From Herpomyces periplanetae (lineage: Eukaryota > Ascomycota > Laboulbeniomycetes > Herpomycetales > Herpomycetaceae): DNA of 64,000 nucleotides. The translations under genes were made by a program, and so were the position numbers. The notes below the pieces were generated by a model that was not told where the DNA came from, ran no database searches, and saw only the letters and a list, made by a program, of their open reading frames with translations. Shown one piece after another: positions 1 through 11,928 of the stretch. The stretch lies in contig WMKJ01000007.1 in the NCBI GenBank assembly GCA_009733715.1, forward strand, positions 62,001 to 126,000. Direction: 5' to 3'. The first letter of the stretch is position 1. Every line of letters starts with the position of its first letter.

Positions 1-64
1 CAATACGCAAGCGAGCACGCGCTCGAGCTTTGGCGATCGCGTCCTCTAGTTCAGCGGCACTCAT
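1..64 (-). CDS. 5' end of an unidentified gene running off the window
   Basis: On the minus strand an ATG at 64-62 opens a frame that stays open to the window edge. The 21 visible residues are MSAAELEDAIAKARARARLR plus one more, an acidic then Arg/Ala-rich helix-like start. No family can be named from so little. The A/T-rich sequence just upstream (65-240) would be its promoter or leader. It could equally be a chance ORF; the only support is high coding-like GC and a clean start. Confidence 0.4.
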   Translation of the reverse strand, partial: MSAAELEDAIAKARARARLRI

Positions 65-377
65 AACGACAAAAAGTTGGCAGTAACGAGCAAAAATAAA
101 AGGGAAAAAATGGAGGGAAAAGAGTGATTTTTTTGGGTTAAATAAAAGGTATATTTTTAATCAGGAAAAAAAAGATAAAACTAGTTGAACAAGGAAATAA
201 CAAATTAGTTTCATGAGCAATTTTCTAAAAGAAAGAATAAAATGCGAAATACAATATCTAGCGAAAGGGGAATTTTGAACAAATGAAACGTGTCGCGAAA
301 AGAACAAAATTTCGGGCGAATTTATTCCTCAAAGCCAGATCATATGACTGGGATTAGTAAGAGACGTGGCGCGTCGG
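65..377. other. intergenic: shared promoter and 3' flank
   Basis: A/T-rich DNA between the clipped gene at the left edge and the end of the SelO gene. No RNA gene or repeat is visible. Confidence 0.6.
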
Positions 378-2363
378 TTAAGAACTGCAGGAGAGTTGGG
401 AAGAAAGTTGATCCGGGCGAGGGTCGTCACACCAGCGGGCCAGATCGTGGGGAGAGAGGAGAGAAGGGGAAGGGATGGTAGTAGTTAGAAAGGGATTTTG
501 TAGTAACTTCATGATATCTGATAAAAGCCGAGAGGACGTGGAAGGAGAATTTTCAATTCGGTCGATAATTTCGGAAAGGATCCAAGTGCGAGGTACGAAA
601 GAAGGATTTATTGATTTCATATACTTAATACGTTGAGTGTCAGCTTCACATTGCCATACAAATTTGACAAGGCGAGACCAAACTAATAATATTTTTGAAA
701 TTTTACTTCTTGAGCGAATATCATTTTGTACTTGCTTATACCGGGAAAAAAACTTATGTGCTTCTTTCAAACAGCCTTCCTCCCCTTCCAAATCCTGAAC
801 CCGAATCTCCGACAACCTACGAAACCACCCATTAAAATCCAACCTATACTCCGCCAAACAGTCCAGCACGTGATCCAGAAACTCGTTGATGTTGACGTCA
901 TCGAGCCCGGGTGACTGGGAGGCAAATTTTTCCATGACGTCAGGGAGGCCCATACGAGAGAGAATCAATTGGGAAAAGGATTTTTGGAAGAATTGATGGT
1001 AGATTTCGGAAGATCGTAGAATTGCATTGATGGAATTGGAGGTTATGGACTGGATCTGTTGGGGGGACGGTGGAGGGGATGGATTGATTAAATCACCATT
1101 TCCAATTAATTCTGCCATTGCTTCACCGAGTCTTTGCAAATTCCATAAGTAGGCTTCGGGCTGATTTTTATAGGAATATCTCAAGGTAAAATCATCATGG
1201 TTGGGTGTAAAGTTAACATCATATTCTTCAAGAAAGGCAAATGGTCCATAGTCCATGCTTAATCCAATTATACTTGTATTATCGGTATTAACAACACCAT
1301 TTATAAAACCGTAAGCATGTAGCGCTGCTGCTGTATAGGCAGTTTTATAAACTATCAATCGATAAAGTTGACAATACCGGTTATTCCAAACTGAATTTGC
1401 ACATTCAGTCGTAATGGTTGAAAACTTTATATCATTATCCTGATTTTCTACCAACTGAAAAATTTGTTCCCATCCTCCAAAATTATGTTCCGCAACATAG
1501 TTTGCCAATTGTTTAATCATTTTCCCTTCACCACGATACTTCAACAAGTCAAAATTCCCAAATCTTATCCATGATTCTGCAAAACGACAAACAATTGCAC
1601 ATGATTCAACTTTCTCTCGAAACGCTACTACACTTGGAAGCAAGGTAAGCGAAAGAGCCCGCGTCGTTGGAATCCCCAGTGTATGAAGATACTCACTAAC
1701 AATAAACTCTCGAATAGAGCTACGCAATACAGCCTTTCCATCAGCAAATCTTGAATACGGCGTTAAACCGGCTCCTTTAAGTTGCAACTCGTATCTTTTT
1801 CCCGTTTTATCATTACAAATTTCGAACAGTGAAATCACTCTTCCATCTCCAAGTTGTCCAGCAAACTGACCAAATTGATAACCCCCGTAACATTGCGCCC
1901 ACGGGTACGGCACATTATTTCCCATCAATTCATCTACTATTTTTCTTTGATCATTATTTAAACTTCCTTGCCCACTCGGAACTTTTTCCCATCCAATAAT
2001 ACGCTGACCACTCACAACACTTTCCACCTCAATGCGCTCTTCCACCGATAAATCCTCCCATCGTGGAAACCCAAGTTCACTAAGCGCCGCATCACTGACG
2101 CATAATACTTTCGATTCCAAGCCCTCCCGTGGTCTTACAAATGTATAACACGAATTTTTCACTAACCGTGGTCCAAGTTTCTCTCGCGTAGCAACGTGAG
2201 ATGATAATGCCGTTGGAAAATCTGGATCCCCAGGTAAAATCTTCGTGAAGTTTGCCGTTATATCCCGTGATAAGAATTTAGCTTTAGTAGACTCCATGCG
2301 GGTTTGTACTGTCGTGTATTGCGATAATTTAGTTGAAATTTTCCTTAAAGGGAATTTTAACAT
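378..2363 (-). CDS. SelO family protein (mitochondrial AMPylase pseudokinase), Cys form
   Basis: A single uninterrupted frame of 661 residues from the first ATG (2363-2361); 15 bp further upstream the frame is open only through a TTG. The N-terminus MLKFPLRKISTKLSQ is basic, Ser/Thr-rich and lacks acidic residues, like a mitochondrial targeting peptide. The body carries SelO/YdiU hallmarks: GGYQFGQFAGQLGDGR, the KGAG-TPYSR stretch followed by GKAVLRSSIREF, and NTDNTSIIGLSMDYGP. Known members transfer AMP to proteins using an inverted kinase-like active site and act in redox homeostasis in mitochondria. Animal enzymes have selenocysteine third from the end; here the protein ends SCSS, so Cys takes that place and no Sec insertion is needed. 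No intron is required. The family call is firm; substrates are unknown. Confidence 0.95.
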   Translation of the reverse strand: MLKFPLRKISTKLSQYTTVQTRMESTKAKFLSRDITANFTKILPGDPDFPTALSSHVATREKLGPRLVKNSCYTFVRPREGLESKVLCVSDAALSELGFPRWEDLSVEERIEVESVVSGQRIIGWEKVPSGQGSLNNDQRKIVDELMGNNVPYPWAQCYGGYQFGQFAGQLGDGRVISLFEICNDKTGKRYELQLKGAGLTPYSRFADGKAVLRSSIREFIVSEYLHTLGIPTTRALSLTLLPSVVAFREKVESCAIVCRFAESWIRFGNFDLLKYRGEGKMIKQLANYVAEHNFGGWEQIFQLVENQDNDIKFSTITTECANSVWNNRYCQLYRLIVYKTAYTAAALHAYGFINGVVNTDNTSIIGLSMDYGPFAFLEEYDVNFTPNHDDFTLRYSYKNQPEAYLWNLQRLGEAMAELIGNGDLINPSPPPSPQQIQSITSNSINAILRSSEIYHQFFQKSFSQLILSRMGLPDVMEKFASQSPGLDDVNINEFLDHVLDCLAEYRLDFNGWFRRLSEIRVQDLEGEEGCLKEAHKFFSRYKQVQNDIRSRSKISKILLVWSRLVKFVWQCEADTQRIKYMKSINPSFVPRTWILSEIIDRIENSPSTSSRLLSDIMKLLQNPFLTTTIPSPSLLSPHDLARWCDDPRPDQLSSQLSCSS

Positions 2364-3013
2364 GTCAGGCAGTGTCAAACTGGTTAATGATAATGGAAAT
2401 ATTGCTTGAGCGGGTGCAAAATCATTGAACCGTTTGCACTCTAAATGTTATGTAGACACGTTGAATTACGAATGAAAATCGTATCCATAAATTAACTAGA
2501 AAATTATCGTCAAACAAACGACAAATTGCCGGAAATGCGTAGACGAAGAAATTATCTTCCACAACTACGTTCCATAGGACTAGTTCCCCTCATTTAATAA
2601 GCAGTTCCCGAATTACGTATTAGACCCGCAAGTCGTACCAACTTGCTATTATCCATTAAACTAAGTAAACCATGTTCAAATGTCAAGTTTCCGAAATAGT
2701 AGATATACTCATGATACTTGCATACGACTCGTAGATGATCGCTTATATTAGATACAATCTAAGCATTAATTCCTAACGACGTAGCCACCTTTCCTGTTAG
2801 TAAAAAGTTAAACGTATGTCATTATGCTTATCTTTCTAAATATTTTATCAAGATCTTTCAAGGATATATTAGGCATCTTCGCTGAGTACGTATAAACATG
2901 CTTTAACATTCTTAACAGCTTGCCCGCTTGGTAGGGTTTTGGATAATCAGGAAAGTTGCAAGGTCTAGAAAACCATAAAAGAAGAATTAACGAATATACA
3001 CGCATTGCCACAA
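2364..3013. other. intergenic: SelO promoter and 3' flank of the LicD gene
   Basis: No convincing gene. A minus-strand open stretch at about 2811-2964, preceded by a plausible acceptor (ttttctag, 2965-2972), could be an extra 3' exon of the LicD gene. Nothing in it resembles the family, so it was left out. Confidence 0.5.
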
Positions 3014-4223
3014 TCATGATGAGCCAAAAATGTCCCAAAAACTTGGCCGAGATTTAGGAATCCAGCTGTTTGAAACTGGCGACCATATATGATTGGCGTA
3101 CTCGGTTCGCGTTAAACTTTGGTTTCCGTATTCTTGGGTTAGAATAAATTCGCTGTTATGAGGGACAAATGCTTTTGTGCCTTCGAATTCCGTTTCTTCT
3201 AAAGGGAATATATCGGTCAAATGGTATCGATGATTGTTCTTACATTGAACAACATCGGGATACTTGGATTTATTTGTGTAACTTAATCCTGTTATGTCGA
3301 CGAAAAGTCCAGTTCGAACGTCAATCCAACGCGCATCAATCAGATTCATGCCATCCCCGCGTAATCTTTGCTTTGACCAGGGATTAACGTCGAGTAAGTA
3401 CTGTCGAGTTACCGAAGCATTAGCCTGTACGATTCTGGACATATATCGCTTATAGGGAATTTTGAAATCAAATAATGTTTGATTATAATTGGACTGGAGA
3501 ATCTGCATGGTTTGCATGGTAATTTGAGTATCGATATCCATATCCCAAGGCAAAATCTAAACCAAATAGTCAATTTATGCTCAGCTATCCATTATGATGT
3601 AATATGTTAAGTTTAATTGACATAGTGTACTGACCTTTTTATTCCACTTCCATCCCAAGAGGGTTCCATGAGCGATCCATGTTTCTAAGCCGTGACTTCG
3701 AAAGAAATCCAAGTACGCTTGAATCATTAATCGTAGGTATTCACCACGCTCATTTGCCGTGAGTAGTCCATGATAATAACGTTTATCGTAATGAATAAGC
3801 TCTCGAGTGTATCTAGCATACATAAATACAAAATTAGGAAAATTGCCGTTAGTCAAGTATTAACATTATTTTAACCGACCAAGTCGGTTATGTTTTCAAG
3901 ACTGAAGGAAGTTCATCGTACCCTACTTCATCTATACGGTCGAAAGCAATGAATTAGTCAATCAATGGCCAAGGATGTAAATTAAAATGAACATGTAGGT
4001 TGAAATGCGCGAGAAACTTACGAAAATATTTCAAATGTTCATGTTCAATTAGATACTTAAGTTGCCGGTCATAACTGCTTAATTGTTTAGTTGACCCCAA
4101 TTTTTTAACGCTAAAACTGGGAAAACGAGAGCGAAATAAGTTAAATGAAGTTAGAACAGTGGCAATTGTCGTGACAGCGACAAGGAAAAGAACCAATTGT
4201 CGTATATACGTGCACTGATGCAT
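3014..4223 (-). CDS. LicD/fukutin-related family membrane protein (fungal Mnn4-like)
   Basis: Exons 4223-4022, 3931-3922, 3812-3635 and 3556-3014 give 310 residues with all phases consistent. The N-terminus has one hydrophobic segment after a few residues (LVLFLVAVTTIATVL), as in a type II Golgi membrane protein. The core shows the LicD signature GLETWIAHGTLLGWKWN and, right after an intron, LPWDMDIDTQ, whose acidic residues are the presumed metal-binding site of this nucleotidyltransferase-like fold. In fungi such proteins are linked to phosphodiester decoration of cell-surface glycans (the Mnn4 type); the substrate here is unknown. The second exon is only 10 nt long: it is needed to keep the frame and gives YFHEVGY ahead of the HYDKRYY motif. 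The stop at 3014 is the simplest end. Confidence 0.85.
3922..3931 (-). other. proposed 10-nt microexon of the LicD gene
   Basis: Flanked by gtatag on the acceptor side and gtacga on the donor side. Without it, exon 1 ends in phase 1 while the next family-matching exon needs phase 2. With it, the frame is restored and the family-like HEVG is encoded. Inferred from phase only. Confidence 0.5.
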
Positions 4224-4386
4224 TTTAGAAGAGTAGAATAACGAAAGGGTGTCTTAGGACCAAAGGAATTCTCGACAAATATTGCAATTCCTCCACAAGT
4301 TTACCCGGTTAATTCGTCAAACCGCATCTTTTGTGATGCCGTTTTCAGCATAATTTCCACGTTCGATTTTGGAAAAAAATCACAAT

Positions 4387-4392
4387 CACGTG
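4387..4392. promoter_or_regulatory. E-box CACGTG, upstream of the LicD gene
   Basis: TCACGTGT, 164 bp before the LicD start codon. One of the recurrent sites in this window. Confidence 0.45.
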
Positions 4393-5991
4393 TCCTTCAG
4401 ATTGTTTGCGAGCTGGAAGTGTGGAAAAAAGAGGAAGTGGGTAGGGTTTGCGATGAACAAGAGATAATTAGTTTGTGTTTTGGAGAGACTAAGGGAACGA
4501 TTTAGTGCTTCGGTAAGAAGGGATATTTTGGAAATCCTTTTTAGTAGACTTGGTACATTATCCCAGGGAAATATAATAGAACAAACGCGTAGGTAAGACT
4601 AAAGGCAGATGACGATATAGCAGTAAAGAAATGATTGATGAACAATTAACAAGAGGTCTGATGGTTGGAAAATCTTGGTTAAACAAGAGAGAAAGAATAA
4701 ATGTGAAAATCAGGGTATGTTAAGCATAAAATCTTGTCTGATTTAACAAAAGTAATGGGAAACAAAGGCCTATTGATGGTGTAGTAAAATGTGTGTGTGT
4801 GCGAGTAACAAAACTTTTGGTTTAAGGAAATAAATCATTCATAATGTGAGGGTTGATTCATCTAGTTATAAGTGGAATTGAAAAGGAACGTTGTGAATCA
4901 AATGGAGTAGGTTGTAGCTTTATTAAATATTTTGATGAATACAATATCACAGAGAAATGCAACAAAGAAAGGAAAAAGTTGAATTAATCCATTTATATAT
5001 TTCTCCCATTCCAGTTAGGAATGATAAATAGAAAGCTTGAGCGGCCCATGGAATTACACATTAACTGGCCGCGTGATTCCAATGCGTAATATGATGATAA
5101 TGAATGGTGGTAGGGGTAGATAATTGATTGTAAGTGGTTAACCCATGTTCTCCCATGGAAAAGGTATTGTATAAAGGGAGGAGAGGAAAGAAAGGGAAAA
5201 TACAATTAAGTGATAGAATGTCCGTTTGTCTGTGCAGATATTTGTATTTACCCGGTGCACGTGGGATAACAACGGACAGAACGAACAGCATTGTAGGGAA
5301 ACCTGGTGTACACGAGTCTACGGAGTAATTAAAGGGATTAACTTACTCTCTGCAAGGAGCTGTGTATCGTGAAATCAGCTGTTCGTTGCAATGCCTATAA
5401 CCAAAAGCTCAGGCAACAATTTGATTTGTGCGGTAAGCAGGAGATGATGGCGGTAATGTAATTTTTACTGAGTGTTTAATACAGGAGAATAGATTAGGCT
5501 AAATAACGGGGGATTTTTTTACAAAACTTTTACGGTACAGGTGATAAATTTAACGTTTGCAGGAAAATGGAGTTTGAATTATCCCTATTTTATACAATTA
5601 TTATTTATGGTGGTTTAAAATGTAACACTGTGTTTAGACATCAAGAGAATAATTTGATTCAGGTTGAACTAAATTATTAAGTCCAATTATCTACATTTTA
5701 TCGATCAATTAACTCTGCGGAATACATTCTTCATGGTATGTGTACATTAAATCTTGATAAACCCCTTTTTACCCGGCTCTCAAAATCAATTCCACCTCCG
5801 AAAAAGAACCCAGTACAATTTATCGAGTATACAGGGTAATTTTTTATTTACTCACCCTCCAGCTTCTAAATACCCTTTTACAAATCTTATTTTCCTTAAA
5901 CCTCTTCACTTCACCACTTTCCGGCACTTTTTCCCTTCGCAAATTCCCAAAATCTCCGCTCCGTCTCCAGTCAAGCCACCTTTTTGCCTGT

Positions 5992-5997
5992 CACGTG
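5992..5997. promoter_or_regulatory. palindromic E-box GTCACGTGAC, upstream of RVB2
   Basis: A perfect 10-bp palindrome 419 bp upstream of the proposed RVB2 start codon. A second, plainer CACGTG lies at 5258-5263. In fungi bHLH factors such as Cbf1 bind this core; which factor acts here is unknown. Confidence 0.5.
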
Positions 5998-6415
5998 ACA
6001 CAACCCGATGAAACAAGCGCGGGCTGAAACACTGCGCCACACTAAACGGTTCTGGTGGGGGAAACAAGACGAGACGGGTGGTGAGAAAGGGAAGGAGCGC
6101 GGCGGATAATGAGACGAGACGAGGGGTAAGTTTGGAAATTTCCTAATTCGGTAGACTTAACCTCAGATTAAAGGCAGTCTGCAGCAAAGAAGATTTTGGA
6201 TTTACCTTATTAAATTTATTCTTGTTCTAGTAGTAACTGATTTTTAATCTACATTTGTGGCGTCAACAATTTCTGAGTGGGTGCGTTGAAATATTTACGT
6301 GTTATTTCATTCTTCACTTCTCTCTTTCTCATGTTTAAGGGTACCAGTAAAATCAGGCAAATTGATCTACTCAAGTGTCACTTAAGCTTTACTTTCCCTA
6401 CTCACCACACAAATC

Positions 6416-8063
<1,648 letters not shown>

Positions 8064-11000
8064 GTCTGCCCTTGAGTTACCCATTGCTTGCTTCGATAAT
8101 GTATACTGTACTGTGAGTATATATTTGAGTACCGAATTTTTCATACTGTAGTGTGCTTGCTAGCCTGATATATGGGCTTATGTGTGTTGTCACCTCCACT
8201 GTCATTATTTGTGCAATGCGCCCCACGATATCGCATTTCCACAACTTTTTTACGCGTCCAGTAAGCCGTGTTGTGTTAAAATATTATGAATACTATCCGT
8301 TTGTTTGTTAGTTTAGTTATTGGTTAAAATATACTGTTCATTGTAATTGACCAGTTAAATTCTCAATCTGCGATGTTCCGGAAAGTTTAACTATTCGTTG
8401 GACTATCTTTTCCGTATAGGCTAATTGAATCGTGGGAAAGCTGTTTAATACTCGCTTGATTCAACAACAGTGGTCCATCACATCGCAGTACATACACACT
8501 TCTTAAGTATTTTATTGCTATACGTCTGCACTGGCTAGTCTTTAAGTATTCATTAGCACAACAACTGTAAGTCGCTAAAATTCTGGATTTTCCACTGTGT
8601 TAACGTATCACGAGATTTAATCCCTCTGGATCACTGCCTCCTACTAACTTGTCAATAATTAAAATATCGATACTATTTCACCCCCAACTTTTTCAGTATT
8701 ATATTCAGCTTATACCCGCCCGAATCTGTATATACATAACGTTCGTTATATCTACTTTTCAATTCTCCGTCAACATGTTCCACTAAAAATATCATAGATC
8801 CACCCAATACAAATATTAGTTTTAGCAAACTCCTATATAAAATGAAAGACTTATCTGGAGATGCGCTTACACGTACATCCATGACCCAAGCTTACTTGGC
8901 TTGTCAAGTGCATGGCGATAATTCCAACCCCCCATAAACCCCGTAACATTAAAAGGAAGACACATTGAAGTTCGATTCTCGTATGCGCATGAACAAACGA
9001 TAGAACATGCACAATATAAGCTTGTGGAAGTATGAAAAAGTTTATCGGTTGGAAATTACACATTTTCATTCACGATTAAACTAGCCAAACAAATCACGGA
9101 TAGTCCCGTTTTGTATGGTTAACCCGATTATGCCTGGCAAAATTTCATTTGCATCCAGACGCTGCGCACCTGCGGCAATGCAAAAGTTTTAGTGCCAACT
9201 TGTTATCTGCAAATCGAAACTCAAGTCTGGGCCTCAAAAGATTTTCCACCCAAACTGAAAGTCGTACACGCCTACGACATCTCATTTGACATTCCTTATG
9301 CATCATGCAAGTTCCATAGCTCTACATGTGCTTCGTAAGTTAGGCTTAAATGAATCGGAAATCCCTGTTCACACCTACATATAAATAAAGCTTCAAGACT
9401 CCCGTTAAAGGTTCTACTTGGAGGGCGTTCGCTTTTCATTATCTGTTGTGCACGATGGTCATAAATTATATAGCCCACCGCGTTACGGTTTGAATGTATA
9501 TTAGGCACTCATTATTAACCTCTGATACCGAGGGATAAATGGAACGTGCACTCTCTATTCTTATAATATATCCCAACTCAATTGGGCACTTGCGAATTCA
9601 TTCGTAGTTAGTTTACAAATGACTGGCTGCTTAGCTTTAAAACCTCTCAGTGCTATAATTCTTACGACTTCCCAGTCGTAGTATTGGTTATGCTACTGAA
9701 ATTGGAAGCAAGCTTCGTGTACCAGCGCAGTTGTAACTAAAAATGCCCAAAAGGTCCCGAAACACAAACTCCCAGGGACGTTTAAGTGTCGGTAACCGTG
9801 TGGCATGGGAAAAACTTGTCGGCAGTCTTGTTTAAGCTTGACGTGCTTGAACTACCAAACATGCGATCAACTTTAACGTATTAAATTTAATCGCGGGCTC
9901 CACGGTGTTCACTCTTCCACTTAATGTGTGCAGGAAGACTTGGTGTAACCAACGAAATAGGCTTGATCGTGGGTCACGTCCTATTTTGTGTCCGGTGTTG
10001 CACACATATCTTCCAGCCACAATACTGAGATCGATCTCATTTTCACAATATATTCAAGTCAAGAGTTTTGGCGTTTTCTGAGGTGCTGTCTTCCCCTTTG
10101 CAAATCAACCATAGCACTGTATGCCAAGCCATTCTGGGAGCTTCCTCGTGAACTTGCTATTTTACAAAACTTTTCACGTCTTTAAACTACCCCCAGCTGG
10201 TAATAGCTCTCGGAGCGCAGTTTGATATTTAACGTCATAATTTGCAACGGCTCCGAGTATTTTGGGCTAGAGAAACTGGCATCGGTGCTGTCTGTGTAAA
10301 GATTCGTGTGAGCACTCACAGGCGTTCTGGTAGTCATAATCTCGTTCGTACTACTCCACTTGAAACACCCATACGCCGTATCAGAATGCCGATGACGGTA
10401 GACGGGAGTATCCGGTGGACTGAAAGGCACATATTGGTTGTGCTACACCAAACCCCCGCGAGACGGTTTTATGGTGAATTGTGTACGTCGAAGAAACATC
10501 TAAGACATTATACAAGAAACTGGTGCGGACATACCTAGACTGAAATTTGGGAAATTATGATCTGGGCAGCGAACTGCGATTCGTAGATACTATTTGTGAA
10601 CCCAATTCGTCACAAAAAAGCACTTCCAGCCAGTATTGTTAAGTAAAGGCGCTCATATACAGACACCTCATGGTGGTTTCCCTTAGTATGATAATTGGGA
10701 GTAGATCGATCACGCAATACGATCCGTACATGTCGTAAAACGGTTGTATAATACTCTAGATAAGGTTGCAGATGAAATCGGGCTATTGTTGAGTGGCGAA
10801 CTGTAAAATATGGCGTATTGTCTCTGAAAGCAAGTGTGACAAAAATAAGCTTTCCATTACGAAAGAACAGTTTCCCGTACGGAAAACTACCCTCTTCCGG
10901 GTAGAAAAAAACTTGAAACGTCTAATCTCAGATGAGTGCATCCTTGACGAACAATAAAGAGGTGGCTTGGGGGCAACCATGTATAACTGTGAGTGAAATT

Positions 11001-11906
11001 TCTTGATGCTCACGCCATCGAGTGTATCTTAGTCTAGCGGGAAATGAGCCACCAGAGTAAGGAACATTAAGGAATTCCCTATGAGTCTTTTTGCACTGTA
11101 ACAATGAACTATATAGTGGATTGGAGAGGTCACCCTGTATTAGCCGACGGGGGAACGCACTGTAATGTCCCATAGAGTTAAAAATTACTTAATTTAAACA
11201 GAACATGGCTGATGTTGAGAAGACGATGAGTAACGATACAGTACTAATACTAATGCTCCATTGATAAACCTTCAATTGACTGATCTGTATTTCACGAGTG
11301 CACCTTAACTGGAAGGGGCATGTTAATAACATGTCATAACATTTCAACGCGTATACGGCCAGGTTAGGTTATGCAATGATGCCACAATTGACAATAAAAT
11401 TAACCCTTCTTTCAACAAATTTCTTCTACTTCACAACCTATACTCACTATTTTTATTAGTTGATTAGTATAGAAGTTCTTCATGCGCGTTCTTTCCATAG
11501 ATAAAATTAATATTAATATCCATGTAACATGTTAATAAGGAAATTAATCGACTCTTCAAGATGTTCACCATGTTGAGACACTGCTCAACATATGCGACTC
11601 GGGTTTATTCATTGTATCATCGCATTGATATGCAATGTTGAAACTGAATCATATTGACCCACTCCATGCAAGTACCCACATTAATTAATTGAACAATTTA
11701 TTCCCTATTCATTACTTTAGGCGAAGGTAGTATCTCAACAACTTTGGACGCCGAAATTGGGCAATTTTATTCCACTAATATATTGAATTTATTGGAAATT
11801 CAAGGATAACTTGAGAAAATTCACCCTAACCAATTCTACTTTTTGCAGAAAGGGGGTAATTAATTCATTTAAAGAATACCTCAACCAAAAGTTATATAAG
11901 TTACCT

Positions 11907-11928
11907 CCCTGCCAAGTGGTTGGCAGGG
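11907..11928. other. perfect 9-bp hairpin behind a TATA-like box
   Basis: CCCTGCCAA, a GTGG loop, then TTGGCAGGG. A TATATAAG-like word lies about 10 bp before it and a run of five T follows near 11972. This might mark a small RNA gene; no known RNA family was recognised. Confidence 0.3.

Larger units (their letters stand above)
4224..6415. other. 2.2-kb divergent intergenic region (LicD / RVB2)
   Basis: Lies between two divergent starts. No protein gene is supported; open frames here are short and low-complexity. It holds a short GT run near 4790-4803 and three CACGTG sites (4387, 5258, 5992). Confidence 0.6.

Noticed and set aside
2811-2964. Possible extra 3' exon of the LicD gene
   Set aside because: A splice model is possible, but the peptide adds nothing family-like and the exon before already ends naturally.
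5754-6011. 85-codon frame upstream of RVB2
   Set aside because: Pro/Phe/Ser-rich, ends over the E-box, no homologue recognised; most likely promoter DNA.
8960-8985. GTTCGATTC word resembling a tRNA T-loop
   Set aside because: No matching A-box, D-arm or acceptor stem could be drawn around it.
9988-10538. Open frames of 65 and 98 codons in the gene-free region
   Set aside because: No domain, no splice support and unlike the residue bias of the real genes; lengths fit chance.
11818-11832. CCCTAACC as a possible telomerase RNA template
   Set aside because: Only about one and a third repeat units, and similar words occur in introns as branch-site sequence.
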